Positions 1-12,675 of a stretch of 64,000 nt of DNA are shown in pieces. The position numbers and the translations under genes are program-made. The notes under the pieces are model-generated. The model saw only the letters and a list, made by a program, of their open reading frames with translations, was not told where the DNA came from and searched no databases. How positions within the stretch are numbered: position 1 is the first letter of the stretch; each line of letters begins with the position of its first letter. Source of the DNA: Montifringilla adamsi (taxonomy: Eukaryota > Chordata > Aves > Passeriformes > Passeridae); assembly GCA_017590115.1 (NCBI GenBank), contig JAGGNK010008670.1, forward strand, positions 4,087,677 through 4,151,676, read 5' to 3'.

Positions 1-897
1 TCCTTGTTAAATTTTATGAAAAAGAGTTGCAAGAAATCAGAAAAAATGGAAATGGTCTCCTGTGCATTTGGAAAGGATGCAAAGAGAGGATAATGCTTAG
101 TGGGCTGGCACTCTACTGCAGATATCCAATCTTTATATATAGATATATAATTTAATTTTTTATTATTGCTTCTTGTGAAATTCAGGTTAAAGGCATTTCT
201 AGTCTACCACTGTTTACAAAAGTTGCTGGACTTTTTCCCCCATCCCCTCTGTATCTCTGCTGCTGCTGCTTCCCTCACCCTGGGAAGCTGATGAGCACTA
301 AGGTAGCTGCACAGCAGATATTGGATCCCCAGTATAATTTTCAGCAGTTAATTAGCAGCTCTGCTTCTCACATTAAAAAAAAATGGAAAGCTTTAATTAG
401 ATTCACAAAAGGACCTGAAAAAGTAGCTGGCAAGTAGACCCTCTGTGCCTGGGTAGGTGAGGGACTTGCATTGAAGTGTGGCTGTGCTTGTAACCTCAGC
501 AGTGCCCAGAGAAAACAATTTTATTGGAGAAAAACCAGAGAAGAAGATGGAAGAGGTTCTTATTCACCATCTGAAGTGTGTCTTCTCTAGCTGGTGCCCC
601 ACACTGGCTGAAATGTAGTTTTATATGTCACTACTCCGTACCCACTGTCAGGAAGCGGCTGATGCTGCTCCTGCTGTTGCTTAGCATTTTTCCCAAGGGA
701 TGTAGCTCTTTGCCCTCTCCATCCACCTTTGCTCACTTCAGTGTCTCTAGAAACACTGGCAGCTCCCAAGGTTCCATTTTCAATGGCTGAGAAGTGCCTG
801 CTCTGAACATCAGGAGTGAAACTCACAGCTCTCAAGTGCTGATGGGCCCCAATTAAAATGCAAAAGCTGGATGGTGTTGGGATGGAATATGGAATCA
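1..897. other. Intergenic DNA, no gene seen
   Basis: AT-rich non-coding sequence. It holds a short TA-rich stretch near 135-160 and a small CTG/GCT run near 258-272. The open frames are short, begin at random ATGs and resemble no protein I know. No promoter or RNA gene is recognisable. Confidence 0.6.
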
Positions 898-1045
898 GAA
901 GAGTTTCGTCTGGCAGGAACCTTAAAGAACATCTCATCCTACCCTCTGCCATGGGCAGGGACACCTTCAACTAGGCTCAGAGCCTCATCCAGCCTGGCCC
1001 TGAGCACTCTCAGGAATGGGCTGTCCATGGGGAGTCTCTTACCAG
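898..1045 (-). repeat. CR1 LINE 3'-end fragment (old)
   Basis: The plus strand reads as the reverse complement of the CR1 3' region: a GGAACCTTAAAGAACATCTC-type block, then TGCCATGGGCAGGGACACCTT near 946-966, then a CATCCAGCCTGGCC block. CR1 is the main avian LINE, and most copies are 5'-truncated like this one. The copy is diverged and its borders are approximate. Confidence 0.75.
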
Positions 1046-4000
1046 CTGCATTATCAGTCTTAAGTTCTGTGCTGATGCCAGTATCCACTGTAGAAAGGGT
1101 TCTTTTGAGACCTGAAAAGATGCATTGACTTGGCAGCCTAGGCACTGTGCTACATCTTACAGTTAAAGTGAATTATTACCCTGTTGTATGATTTCATCAG
1201 TTAATGAATACAACATTTTTGGATAATGCTGTTGCTTTTATTTTCAGAGTCTCTGTAAGATACTCTTTGCTTGCATTAAATCCTTTCCTGACCTTAAACT
1301 GGCTGAGCCCTCTCAAGCCTGAGGCAATGAGAAGGGTGAAACACAGGTCTGGGTGTTTCACTGCCTAAACCAGGGGCATCTGGGGGCACAGGATCAGTGT
1401 TTGGGGTCTTCACACACAGGAAATGCTGTGATCCTGAAATACCTTTTGTGCTCGGGGTTTGTTCCTTGTTCTTCTTCCTGCTGGAATTTACTTAATTTGC
1501 AGAAATTTAAAATAAATTCTTCAGGGTAAGGCACTTTCACTACATTTTTTTTTTCTGGCAGAGAGGACATGAGGATGAAAAGGAGAGACCCCCTTGCCTT
1601 GAAAGGGGCAGGGAACCCCATCCAAAAGGTGTGGGATGAAGGTTGTGGGATCACTGGTGCTCCCTGACCCACTCCATCCTCCCAGGCTGGGCTCTGCTGC
1701 CACCCCCACAGCACCCTGCTGCTGGAGGGAAATTTACTTTCCCTTTGGCTCTTTGGGTGGCTGCTCCAGGCTGCAGAACCCATTTAGCTGCTGCACATCT
1801 GCCAGGGCTCTGCCTGGGAGAGATGTTATTACACTAAGCTGCAGCTCTGAGAGATTGCAGGAATATTTTTGTACGAAAAGATGCGTTGTCCCAGGATGCC
1901 CCTGACGGCAGGGGACCCACGCCCATCATGAATATTTGTGTCCTGCCCTAATTACCTTCCAGCCCAGCTCCTGCAGCCATGCACTGACGGCAGAGCTCCT
2001 TATTTTGGAAAGCAGAGTGAAGCTGCAGGGCAGGGAACGACCCCAGCAGCCTTTTTGTCTCTCTCCAAAATTGTAACCTATTTTTGGACCAGTCATTGAG
2101 AGGATTACAATTTTATTAGCTGAAATAACCACAAACTGCAGCTACTCGCCAAATGGCTGCAGCTTTTGACCTGTATTTTGGCCTCCTTCTCTAGGAGTTG
2201 GTGTTTGTGGCCCAGAACTGGCTGTGACCTTCTGTTTGCTGCCAGCCAGGGTGATGTGGGCACTGCTGCAAGGTACCTGACAAAAAAACACCAAACCAAA
2301 CCAAAAAACCCCAGCAAACCAAGGAAGGATGCTATTTAAAGGAGAAAGGGATAATTTTAGATAAATTTTAGCTGTTTTCCTCTCTTCTGTTCTCTGCAGA
2401 TGTCAGCTATATTTAAGTGTTAGTGGGTACCAAACTCCTTATATTCCCCAAGGGTCCTTTCTCTTACCTTCCTCTTCAAAATATTTCTGATATATACAAG
2501 AGGCTGGTGTACTGGAAACAAGAAAACCAAGTTTTTTGCCTCAGATTACACAGCCATTGGACCCCAGATCCTGCCTAGGATCTAAACAACGGAGCAGGTG
2601 AAGGCTGGGCAGGGCAGAACCAGCAGCTGCTGATGTTGGAGTGTGACCTGCCAGATGCCCTCACCCTCCTTTCCATGGTATGCCCGGATTTTAATGCCAC
2701 AGTGGAGCCTGATCACTCACAGGAAGGAAATCTCCAGTTTTCATCACTCAAGTCATGTGGTGCTGGGCTCTGTGGAATCTCCCAATGTTGTTTTATCAGC
2801 TGTGTGCCACTGGGTTTGCACTCAAAGCTCCTTTATTGCCCAGCACGGGCTCCCCTGGGCTGCTGAGCCTGCCCAGGCTGGAGCAGGTCACTCACACTGG
2901 GCAGGATGGAAGTTCTGGCACAGCCCTTGCTTGCTTGAGGCCACAATATTCCTGCCCAGGAAAGTCAGCCTTCCTCCACCACATCCCTGTGGGTTTTAGG
3001 CAGGGTCATTCTAAAATAAGAAGGGTTTGTTTTCATCTGTCACTCCCAGTGAAATAGAATTTTAGCAGCAGGTTTGTGTGTAAACTCTGAGCTTCGGGAT
3101 GGAGATGATCTGTTTCAGAAGACCCTGGATGCATCCTGAAATTCAGCATTTGAGCCACAGTTGTGCCCTCCACACCTGCAGGCCACTAAGTAAGCTGTCC
3201 ATCACCAAATGGTGGTCACAGTCCCCATGAGCTGCCTTGCTGACCAGCAGCATGTAGATAAATTCACCTGTAGCTTGCAAAGCTCAGGGTTTAGCAGACA
3301 TCCCCCAATGTTTAGGCTGCTTATGGGACTGCAGTTCTGTCCTCAGGCTGGGGTAAAGATTTTGTCAAATTGTACAGCGAGTTACAAAGCAGGGGGAGGC
3401 TTTGGCTGCTCTGCAGCCTGAGAAATTCTACAGTGACTCAGAAAGGGGAAATTTTCTGCCTGAGGAAACTGGCAAGATGCTACAAGCCATGGAAAGGGAC
3501 TTGTCACTGCGGTGGTGACGAGAAAGGTGAAAGAGAGATTGATGCAGGAGCTGAAATATTCGTCTGGCACGAGAAGGCATGAGACGTTTGACTCCTCCAA
3601 ATATCAGATTGCACTCTGAGCGGTGCTTTGCAGTTAATGATCTGACCAGAAGCACACTTTGATGGAATAAATGCATGTAATTACTGACATCTCCTACTTT
3701 TCCTTCTGTTTCGGATGATAGTCTCTTCTCACACAATTCTCCAGCATAATTTGCTGTGCACATTAATTAATGCCTGGTATAGAACGGAAAAATGTAGAAG
3801 CCTGTAAAGCAACCCTTCCTCAGAGGTGGAAGGTGGAGGACCTGCTGCCTGCACTACAGGGCTGCTCTTCCAGCAGCTTGGGCTGTGGGGGGACATCAGC
3901 CAGAGAAATCTCATTTTGCAACCTTTGATTCCACCAGCAAGGGGTGTTTTGGCAATTAGCGCTCAAAGAATATTTTTAAAAGACGAAAAAGATTGGATAT

Positions 4001-7000
4001 TTCAAGATGGAGAGACGCAGAGGAAGAGCTTTAAAGGAGAGTGGGGCCTCTTGTGCATTTTGGGCCACAGGAGCATCCTGCAGGCGCCCCCTCACAGCAA
4101 GGAGAGCAGGAACACCATGGCCTTTCCTGCCCAGAACTCTCAAATTGCTGCCACTTGCGGTTCCTTACTAGAAGAAACAGCATGGGAAGAGCTGAAAAGA
4201 AAAAAAAAAAAGAAAAAGAAAAACCCAGCATGGTCATTAGGATGAACTGCTTGGAGTTAGATAAGCAGAAATGAGTTGCTAAGCAATGCTCAGGGAAAAT
4301 GATTTGGAGAGAACGTCACGGTGTGTGGTACCTAAGGAGGGAGAGATGTGTGTGCTTAGCAGAAATCATGCTCAGCTGCCATGGCACAGCAAGCTGGGCA
4401 CCAGGGCTGTTACAGAGAGGAAATGCAGCATTTTGCTCTATGGATTATTACTTTTATTATTTACTCCTTTATTGCTGCTTGAAGGGTTCTGGAACTTTCA
4501 GGGTCTGAGTTTGCCGAGGAGCTCATCTTGAGGATGCATCCTCAGTTTTCTGTCCTTGGATCTGCATGAATCTCAGTTAAACAGATTTCCGTCATTTTGA
4601 AAAGCCTGTCAAAACCATTTAGCTATGAAAAATCATTAATAATTTCAGATATCTTCAGAAGGAGGGTGTATTTGTGGAACTAATTATCTCCTGTCAACAT
4701 ATAATGTGTTCCTTTACTTTCTCTGGTGTAGAAAACCATACAACCCCAGCCCTGGGGTTGATGCAGCTGGGCAGCATCAGGGCACTAAAGATTTGGAGGG
4801 GGATGAGATCTCTGCTGAGCAGTTCAAGCTTCCCTGGCTGCCCATGCTTGGCATGGAAACTATTTAAGGATTTTGATGTTCAGATCTGGCCCTAAGCATA
4901 GACCAGGCTGCAGAATAGTTCATCAGCAACATCCTCCTCAGTAAAATTGAAGCTCCTTTTTCTCCTGGCGTGGTATCTATTTACAGCCCCTTGTCTCTTA
5001 CGCCGGGCAGAGCTCTGAGCCTCAGCTAATGACTCAGAGCTGTGATTTCACAGTGCTTGGCTCTTCTCCTCCCGTCATCCACGCGTGGCTGCAGCCCGTC
5101 CTTGGTGCCTTTTCCTGAGATAAACCCTGCCTGGGGCAGCACAAAACTCTGCCTCCCTGCAGCCTTGCTGCTCCAGCACGCTGGGAAAGCCAGCCTGACC
5201 CACATCACCTCGAATCAAAAACCATCAGCAGCATCAGTTTGGCTGGCCCCAAAGAGCAGCTCCCCCGTGGGACCCTCCTCCCTCCTGTCAGCAGATTTCC
5301 CAGGGAACAAAGGCAGCTGTATCTGTGTTATCTCCAGGCTGGAATGGCCTCTCCCTGGCTTGCACAGAAATGTTTCTTGTTTAGGCAAGGGGAACAGAAA
5401 GCACTGTGAGGAGTGTCCTTGTTGATAAGGGATGTGTTGAGCTAAGCAAGCCTGGCCTTTCCACGGGCCAGCTCTGACATCGAGTGGGTGAAGGTGGCTC
5501 TGCCAAGTTGGGCTTAACCAGACCTGGATGACCCCAGACTGGTGATGATCCATGGCAGCTCACTAAAGGATGATCCAGGTGTGTGAGGAGGGATTTTTCA
5601 TCAGTGAGAGTTCCACAGTCAAGCGTCAGTGGCAGGTGGGGATGGGACGTGCCCTGTAACCCTGGCACTCAAAATTTGGGGTGGCAAAAGTGGGAAAGGT
5701 TTGGGGTGGCTGTAGAGGAATCTGGCCATGCTGTCTTTTCTCTGTGGAGAAGGTGGTGGGCTCATCTGGTGGGACCTGGTTTTAGAGGGGACTTCATGGT
5801 GGTGGTAAGGAGGGAGTGCCCAGGGAGACCCCAGGACCTTAGGGACACCCAAAGGGTCACAGCTACTTGCTAGGACCAAACCAGGAACTGGTTGTTAGGA
5901 CTTATTAGGAACAAACCACCTCAGAAAGAGGCAGAGCGAGCTCCAAAACTTTGGAGATGGATTTTTCCGTCTCATGTTGCACCTGTGCCTTTTGCAGTGT
6001 CCCCCTGTGAGGCAGTGATGGTGAGTGCCATGAGCTGGTGGCACAGCAGAGCCTGGCACTCAGCACTTTGACAGAACACAGACTTCAGGCCTAGCCTGGA
6101 GTGATTTTCCTTTTATTTTTGCTATAAACCAGCAGTGATCTGGGTCAGGAGAGGGCTTCTCCTGCTGATCTGTGACATACCCTGTGCTGATCAGTTAATC
6201 TCTGCCTGCTTTGCTTTTTGCTGCGTGTTACAGCCTTGTGAGGGCTTTGGGAGAATTAATGGCTATAAACAGCTTTAATGAGCGTTACAATTACAGACAA
6301 ATTGCAAGTTCAAGGAATTGCAACCAGCCAGCTTGGGAATGCATTGCAGGCTGGTGGTGTTGTCCCTCAGATGCTGGAGATCAAAGGGAGATGTGTCTGT
6401 CAGTGCCTCTGGCAGGATTCAGGCCCCTGGGAGTGAAGGAGATGTCCCCTCTGTCCTGGGAGGGGACAATGTCATACCCACGGCACTATAGCAGAAGGGG
6501 TGTTGCTCAAAACTGCCCTCTACCTGAAAATGATGCTTATTTTTAGCTTTCTATGAGTTTTCTCTGGTCAGAAGATCACAGGTCACCATCACTGCTTGCT
6601 TTCAAGACAGTGAGAGCAAAATATACTAATGAACTCTTCACTGCCCAAGTGTTTTCTTCCATTTTGGGGAGTTAAATAAGACTCAGACTGCAATTAGCCA
6701 GCCCAGTCTTTCTCATGCCCTGACCCTGGGTTTAGACAGGGGCCACAGTGCTGTCTCATTAAAGATCCACTGAGACATTTCTTTTCATAGGGGAGTTTAA
6801 GAAAACACTAGTTTATTTTACAAATGTGTTTTTACACTGACCTTCCTGTAATTTGCATTCAGACCATCCTTTAAAATGCCAAAAAGGTTCTTAATGGCAA
6901 TAATAAAGAAATCATAAAGTAAGAGGAGCCAGGGATATTGGCCATTTCTCCCCCAAGACTATTAGTTAAATTGCAGTGTGTATATTTGTGTTGGCTTGTG

Positions 7001-7635
7001 GTTGTGTATTTGCTGCCCTGTGTAAAGGGGCTTTTTCCTTCTGCTGCTGCTGTTCTTCCTTTTCAGAATGAAATTCTGGTAAGTTCTCCCCTCTGCCCCC
7101 CTCTTCCATCTCCATATTTTAGACTAACTAGAGGCAAGAATTGATGTTGTTATGAAGATTTCTTTAATGGGGTAAAACTTCTCATTTTCATCCTGAATAA
7201 TTTATGGGCAGCTCATTCCCACTAGTTCTAACTAAGGGTTGTTAGCCTAATTATTTTCTTTTCCTGCTGATATTCCTTATTTACTTATAAACAGCAGTTG
7301 TATCCTCTCTCAACCTGCCTTTTTTTAAAGTTAAGTAAGCCAAAATTCTCTATTCTCATAAAGTTGTGCTCTTTTATTCAGGTTAAAAATTATTAAATCC
7401 ATAAATGAAGACCCAGTTGGGATCCTGATCACCTGTCCCAGTTTATCTTTGCTCAGCAGGTGAAATGCTGCTGTGTGAGGCTGTTGAGCAAACCTCCACT
7501 GATTTTAACATGATCACGACCTCCCCTGCCAAATCTAAGTGTTTGTAAAGTCATATAGTGGAGCTTGATAAATAAACTGATTTTTAAGTGGGGATTATTT
7601 ATGTAGAGCCACAGAAAAGAAGGTTTGACTGTTTA
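1046..7635. other. Intergenic DNA, no gene seen
   Basis: About 6.6 kb without a supportable gene. The open frames here, up to about 140 codons, lack recognisable domains and splice logic. Small A-rich tracts occur near 2281-2310 and 4198-4220, and a CTG run near 7039-7052. No RNA gene or CpG island is visible. Confidence 0.6.
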
Positions 7636-7743
7636 ATTGAGCAACTGGTCTGGTGGAAATTGTCCTTGAAAATGGCAGGGAGTTGGAATCAGATGTTCTT
7701 TAAGGTCCTTTCCAACCCAAAACATTTGATGGTTCTGTGATTA
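7636..7743 (+). repeat. CR1 LINE 3'-end fragment
   Basis: A forward-oriented CR1 3' end: GAGCAACTGGTCTGGTGGAA near 7639, a GGCAGGGAGTTGGAATCAGA block, then TTTAAGGTCCTTTCCAACCC near 7700. It finishes with a degenerate copy of the short tandem tail typical of CR1 (GATGGTTCTGTGATT). About 108 bp remain. Confidence 0.8.
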
Positions 7744-10700
7744 TCTGCAGAGCAATTGCAGAGAAGAGCCATCTGCATTGCTGATGTCCAAGTCTGACAT
7801 TCAAAGGTTAGAGGTCTTTCAGGTGGCATTTCTGCTTAATTGTCACTGATGAAGCTAATTTCCAGCAAATTGTACTAAATTTAAGTGAGTTTTCTGAGAG
7901 CTATTTCTCCAGTGCCTTTCACAGAAGGCCATTCCACCTGAAAAAATAAGGTTTTTCCTTGGCTGCCTCACCAAACCCCTTTACCAAACCTTCTTATCTG
8001 TGTCATGAGGTGTCCATATTGCAAAATTTAGGGGTTTCACATCTTTTCCTGGGGCTTAGATCAGAGTGTTGTTAGCATGAGGAGCAAGACTGTGCACAGG
8101 AACTACATCCATTGCTGGATTCCCCTGATTTCTCTCCTGTGTTATCTGTATTTCATATTTGAAGGCTACAAATGAATCATTTCAGAAAAGAGAATGCAGC
8201 TGAAACTCAGGGAGAGCACGGATTTGGCATCCATCTCTGATGTGTGAGATCTGTGCCAAATCTGCTGCTCTCTTTTGAGGCACAAGACAACGTTCCCAGT
8301 TGGGTAGCAGGCAGCAGCACCCACTGAGCACTTCAGAAATATGATTTATTTTCTTCTGGAAATCTGATGGAGTGTTTGAACTACACGACAGGGAATGATT
8401 TTGAAAAATGGTGCTAGGCAGCCTTGTTTGCTTTAGGAAAAAAAAAAAACAGTTTTAGGAAAACTAACCGCAACCCTAGCAGAAGGATTAATTCATCTGT
8501 TTTCTTCAGGAAAAATAATTGCTACGGATCTTTCAAAGCTCCCAAGGAGTTGGCAGAGAAGCCTTGCCCAGAGCTGCTGTCTGTGACAGCTGATCTGGCT
8601 GTGACACTGTAAAATCAAGCATCCCTCCTGGCCGGGGCAGCGAGCAGGAGTCCCCTCTGCGCTGGCATCTGCACTCAGAGCTGCTCCTGCTGCTGCTGGG
8701 ACCTTCCTTTGGCTGGATGCGTTGAGAGATGCAGCATCTGCCATGCTTGGTGCTGATGGATACCTACGAGGGAGATGGTTTTAATGTAAAGGATTCCAGC
8801 TGTTCATTGCTAGGGATGCAGAGTGCCCAGAGGGAAGCCAAGCTCGGCGCTGTGGTGGTCCCCGGAGCCTGGCACTTGGAGAGGGTGGGAAATGTTTTAC
8901 ATCCAAGTGAAACCACTGGGAAAGCTGAACCCGTGGTGGCAAAGGGGGAGAATCTGGAGGAAAGCCTTGCAGGAAAGCTGTGAGCACACGAGGGGGTTGG
9001 TGCTGGGGCTTCAGAGGGCTCAGAGACATCCCAGAGCTCGGCGGGGGGAGTGGGGTGGTCCCGATGCTGGATCATCCGTGACGGCTGCTGGCAGGGAGGT
9101 GCTTGGTGGGACTTTAACAGCTATCAGTAAAATGTTACTTCTCCTGGGAGAAGAGCCCCAGGAGAGCAGTGGAAATAGGAAGAAAAATAGGAAGAAAAAA
9201 GAAAAGGGATGGGAAGCAGCAGAGTTGGGTTGCGTGGCTGAGCATTAGTGTGCTCAGCTCACCTCTACCTGCTCTGCTCCAGGGCAGGTGGGATGGATCC
9301 TTGGCAGGAACTGCCTGTCTTGAGTTGCTTTCCCCCTGAACAAGATGTTTTTCATTTCACATTTCCACAGGAAAATGTCAGTTCCAGAGAAAAAAAAAAG
9401 AAAAAGTGATTGTTGTTTTTATTGTTATCTGCTGTCAGTTCTTCCTCCAGGCTCTCACTTTTCTCACTGTATGCACTCCAGGCAGGGATTTATTCACCAC
9501 TTTCAAATGACTGGCATGAAGCTACCATGCCAGCAGAAATAAACATCCATACTGATAGGAGTTAATATCTTACTTAGATATTTTCCTTTTGGAATGAAAT
9601 GGAAAAACTGGACAACCAAAATTCAAATTGCTTTTGTATTCTTTTGAAACCTCTTTTTAATTGGTTGGATTCAAATTTTTAGGGGGGAAGCATATTTTTT
9701 TTCTACCAAAAACCTGTAAGCAAGGATTTTTCTCCAGGCATATCTTGTCATGTGAATTTTATCAGCTCTCCAGACAAATGAAAAGGTCAGGTAAGTGACA
9801 GTGGAGGTGGAAGTGACTTTTGTTCAAGAAGATCTTGTCTTTTACAGCTTTGAAGATATTTCTGGCTTTGAAGAGGACCTCACACAATTTTTTTTCCTAA
9901 TTCTCAGCCTGTGGCTTCTTGCTTGTCAGGAGGTTGTGGACATTGAAGACATTTTGCCTCTAAACCTCAAGGAAAATCAGCATGCCTGCAGCCAGGAGAA
10001 AGGAGATTTCAGCTCCTCTTTTAGGTACTTGTAAAACCATCGTGCTACTCCTCTAAGTTTTCATTCAAAGCCCTTGAAAATCAATTGTTCCATGAGCAGA
10101 CAAGCTGGCAGCTTGTGCTCTGTCCTCTGTCCTGCCCTGCCACCTCTCCTTGCCCAGGTCCCCCTGGGTCCCCAGTGCTCCCATCATGTCCCCGGTGCCA
10201 TCAGGGACCTCAGGCAGGAGGTGCTCTTGCCTCTCTCCATTTCCCCTCCTGTTCCCTCACTTTCTTGAAACCTGAGCAAATGCAGCACACTGAGAGGATC
10301 ACTGCCATGCCAAACGTGGAACAATGCTGGCAAATGGGCTCAAAACCTGTCAGAAGAGTGGTGGGAAGGGGCAGGCCAGGCAGGGGAGTACACCAGAGGA
10401 CCTTTGTCAGTGTGTGCACAGCCACTGTTTCCCTTCGTTTGCAGAGCACAGCACAGCCATTCCCAAAACCAGACTTCCCCCCTGAGATCCCCCAGAGCAT
10501 GCACTCTGCTCCCCAAGGGCTTGGGGTCACCTTTGCAGTGGGTTTGTTCAATGATTAGCAGGGAGTTATGCTGTTTGTGTTGGCATCTGCTCTTTTGTGG
10601 GGGAAGAAAGGTTTAATTGTGCAGGTGATGGGCTGAGGTGATAAGTGCTGACTTCAAAAGCTGCTCCCACTCTGGTGGTGTGGAGTTACTCCTGCAGGAT

Positions 10701-11523
10701 CCACTTTCATGGTCTGGCTGTTTAACTGGAGGTGCCTGATGGTGTTGGAAGCCTGCCCATCACATGCACTGGGCTCTCTGGATAACGACCCCCCTGCTCC
10801 CTGACACGGTGACTGTGAGGGGCCTGAGCCAGGGGCTGGTCCTCTGGGCATTTTGGAATCAAAGCAATTGTGGAATCTGACCACAAAGGCAGGCCAGCCC
10901 CCAGCTTTGGGCAGAGCAGAGAGATGTACAGACGTGTACAGGCACCTGCTTTCCGTGCTCACAGCAGGCTCTGAGCACACCCTGGGGGAGCAGGACTGCT
11001 CTTCATTTGTTGAATGCAGCCTTCAGCATGATGAATGGTCTCTTGGCAGGATATCAGATATTGCTGAGGCCATGGAAATCAAACTCTTCCACCCCCAAGA
11101 GGGCTTTAGAGTCTCAGGACATCCATCCCACCCCTGCTGCCTGTGTCCATCATTGGTGGATCTTGGTGGTCCCGCTACCTCCAGAACCTTGCTCAGCTGT
11201 TGCAGTGATGGAGCCCAGCCCAGCTGGGCACACACATCTGGGGCAATGGCCCCACAGCTCTGGCAGTGTCCCAGCTGTGCCTGTCCTTGAGTGGACCTTG
11301 GGTGGACCTGCAGGAACCTGAACAGGTCCCAAGAACCTAAGCTGCTCATTGCATCCAAAGCTGTTGAGCATCCCACAGGAGGGTGTTGGGACACAGATGA
11401 ACCACAGCCACAGCCTGCTTTGCCCAGTGCTCTTCCTTCTGGCTCCCCACTCCTGTCTCTGTGAGCAGCAGAGCCTGTGGCACCCTCTCCTTCACCACTC
11501 AACAGCTGCAGGTTCACTGTTCA
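7744..11523. other. Intergenic DNA, no gene seen
   Basis: About 3.8 kb of non-coding sequence with purine-rich patches near 9170-9215 and 9388-9406. The longest open frames are 157 codons (10,085 +) and 164 codons (11,023 -). They look like chance frames in GC-richer DNA, with no domain, no start context and no splice structure I can support. Confidence 0.55.
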
Positions 11524-11790
11524 CATGGAATCAGGGAATAGTTTGAGTTTGAAGAGACTTTAAAGCTCATCCACTTCCAACCCCCTGCCATGGGCAGGGA
11601 CATTTTCCACTGGACCAGGTTTCTCCAAGCCCCATCCAACCGTGGACACTTCCAGGGATAGGGCAGCCACAGCTTCTCTGGGCCCCCTGTGCCAGGGCCT
11701 CACCACTCTCATTGGGAAGAATTTCTTCCCAATATCTAATCTAAATCTGCACTCCTCCAGCTTAAAGCCTTTCTGCTTTGTCATCACTAG
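11524..11790 (-). repeat. CR1 LINE 3'-end fragment
   Basis: About 265 bp matching the reverse complement of the CR1 3' region in order: the GGAATAGTTTGAGTTTGAAG block, CCCCTGCCATGGGCAGGGAC near 11,581, CCAAGCCCCATCCAACC, GGGATAGGGCAGCCACAGC, and AAGAATTTCTTCCCAATATC near 11,719. The element itself runs on the minus strand. An open frame on the plus strand here is entirely repeat-derived. Confidence 0.9.
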
Positions 11791-12471
11791 GAGTCTGCAA
11801 ATGGAAATTAAAAAGCCTTTGAAAGAATCTGTAAGTAATTTCTAATGATCCTTCCCAGGACATTTTATGAAATGAAAGATCCCTGTTCTCTGTCTGCAGT
11901 TAACCAAGGTCCTCTGGAATCAGGAGAATATTTTAAGAACAACATTACTTTGCAGCAGCTCATAGCTAATGAATTCCCAATTCATATTTCACAGTAGGTT
12001 TAGAAGAAAAGAAAAATCCATTTTCCTCACAGCTGTAATGTATTTTCCAGTCACTTGTGGAACAGACTGTGCTCAGACCTGCAGCAGTGTAAAAAAAGCA
12101 CAACTAGAGTTTGGCTACTTTGTGTGTGGGGTCCCTCATCCACTCCATGCTCTAATTGCATTAAAAGTGTGCATTTCAGAGGCTGCCAGAAGCTCCATTT
12201 TCAGATTACTTTGTTGGGTGCTCTCCCCATTTCTTCTTATTCTGTTTTTGCTAAGTGCCTGCAAAACAAATTACAGCAAATATTCCCTCATCAGGGCAAT
12301 GCTTCTTAATTCACAGTGCATTTTAATTTGTACATGTTGATGCACCCATCTAAATTGTGCTGGCAGAGACCTTGAAGGGAGTCATTAGGAAATTTCTTCT
12401 GTTTGGTGATCAACTTTCATTTGTCCTGGTTCTTCTGATTCAGGATCAAAGGAGAGAGGCATGAGAGTAAA
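11791..12471. other. Spacer between two CR1 copies
   Basis: About 680 bp of AT-rich unique sequence between two CR1 fragments in the same orientation. I see no gene or motif. Confidence 0.55.
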
Positions 12472-12675
12472 ATCGTAGAATCCTAGAGGGGTTTGGGTTG
12501 GAAGAGACCTTGAAGATCATCTTGCCATGGGCAGGGACACCTTCCAGCGTCCCAGGCTGCTCCAAGCCCCATCCAGCCTGGCCTTGGACATTTCAGGGAT
12601 GGGGCAGCCACAGCTGCTCTGGGCACCCTGTGCCAGGGCCTCAGCACCCTCACAGGGAAGAATTTCTTTCATCTC
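12472..12675 (-). repeat. CR1 LINE 3'-end fragment
   Basis: It starts with remnants of the CR1 terminal microsatellite (TAGAATCCTAGA). It continues with GGGTTGGAAGAGACCTTGAA, TGCCATGGGCAGGGACACCT, a CATCCAGCCTGGCCTTGGAC block and TCACAGGGAAGAATTTCTTT. A short stretch between the ATCATC and TGCCATGG blocks is missing relative to the usual repeat. Part of a 193-codon minus-strand open frame overlaps it and is not a gene. Confidence 0.9.
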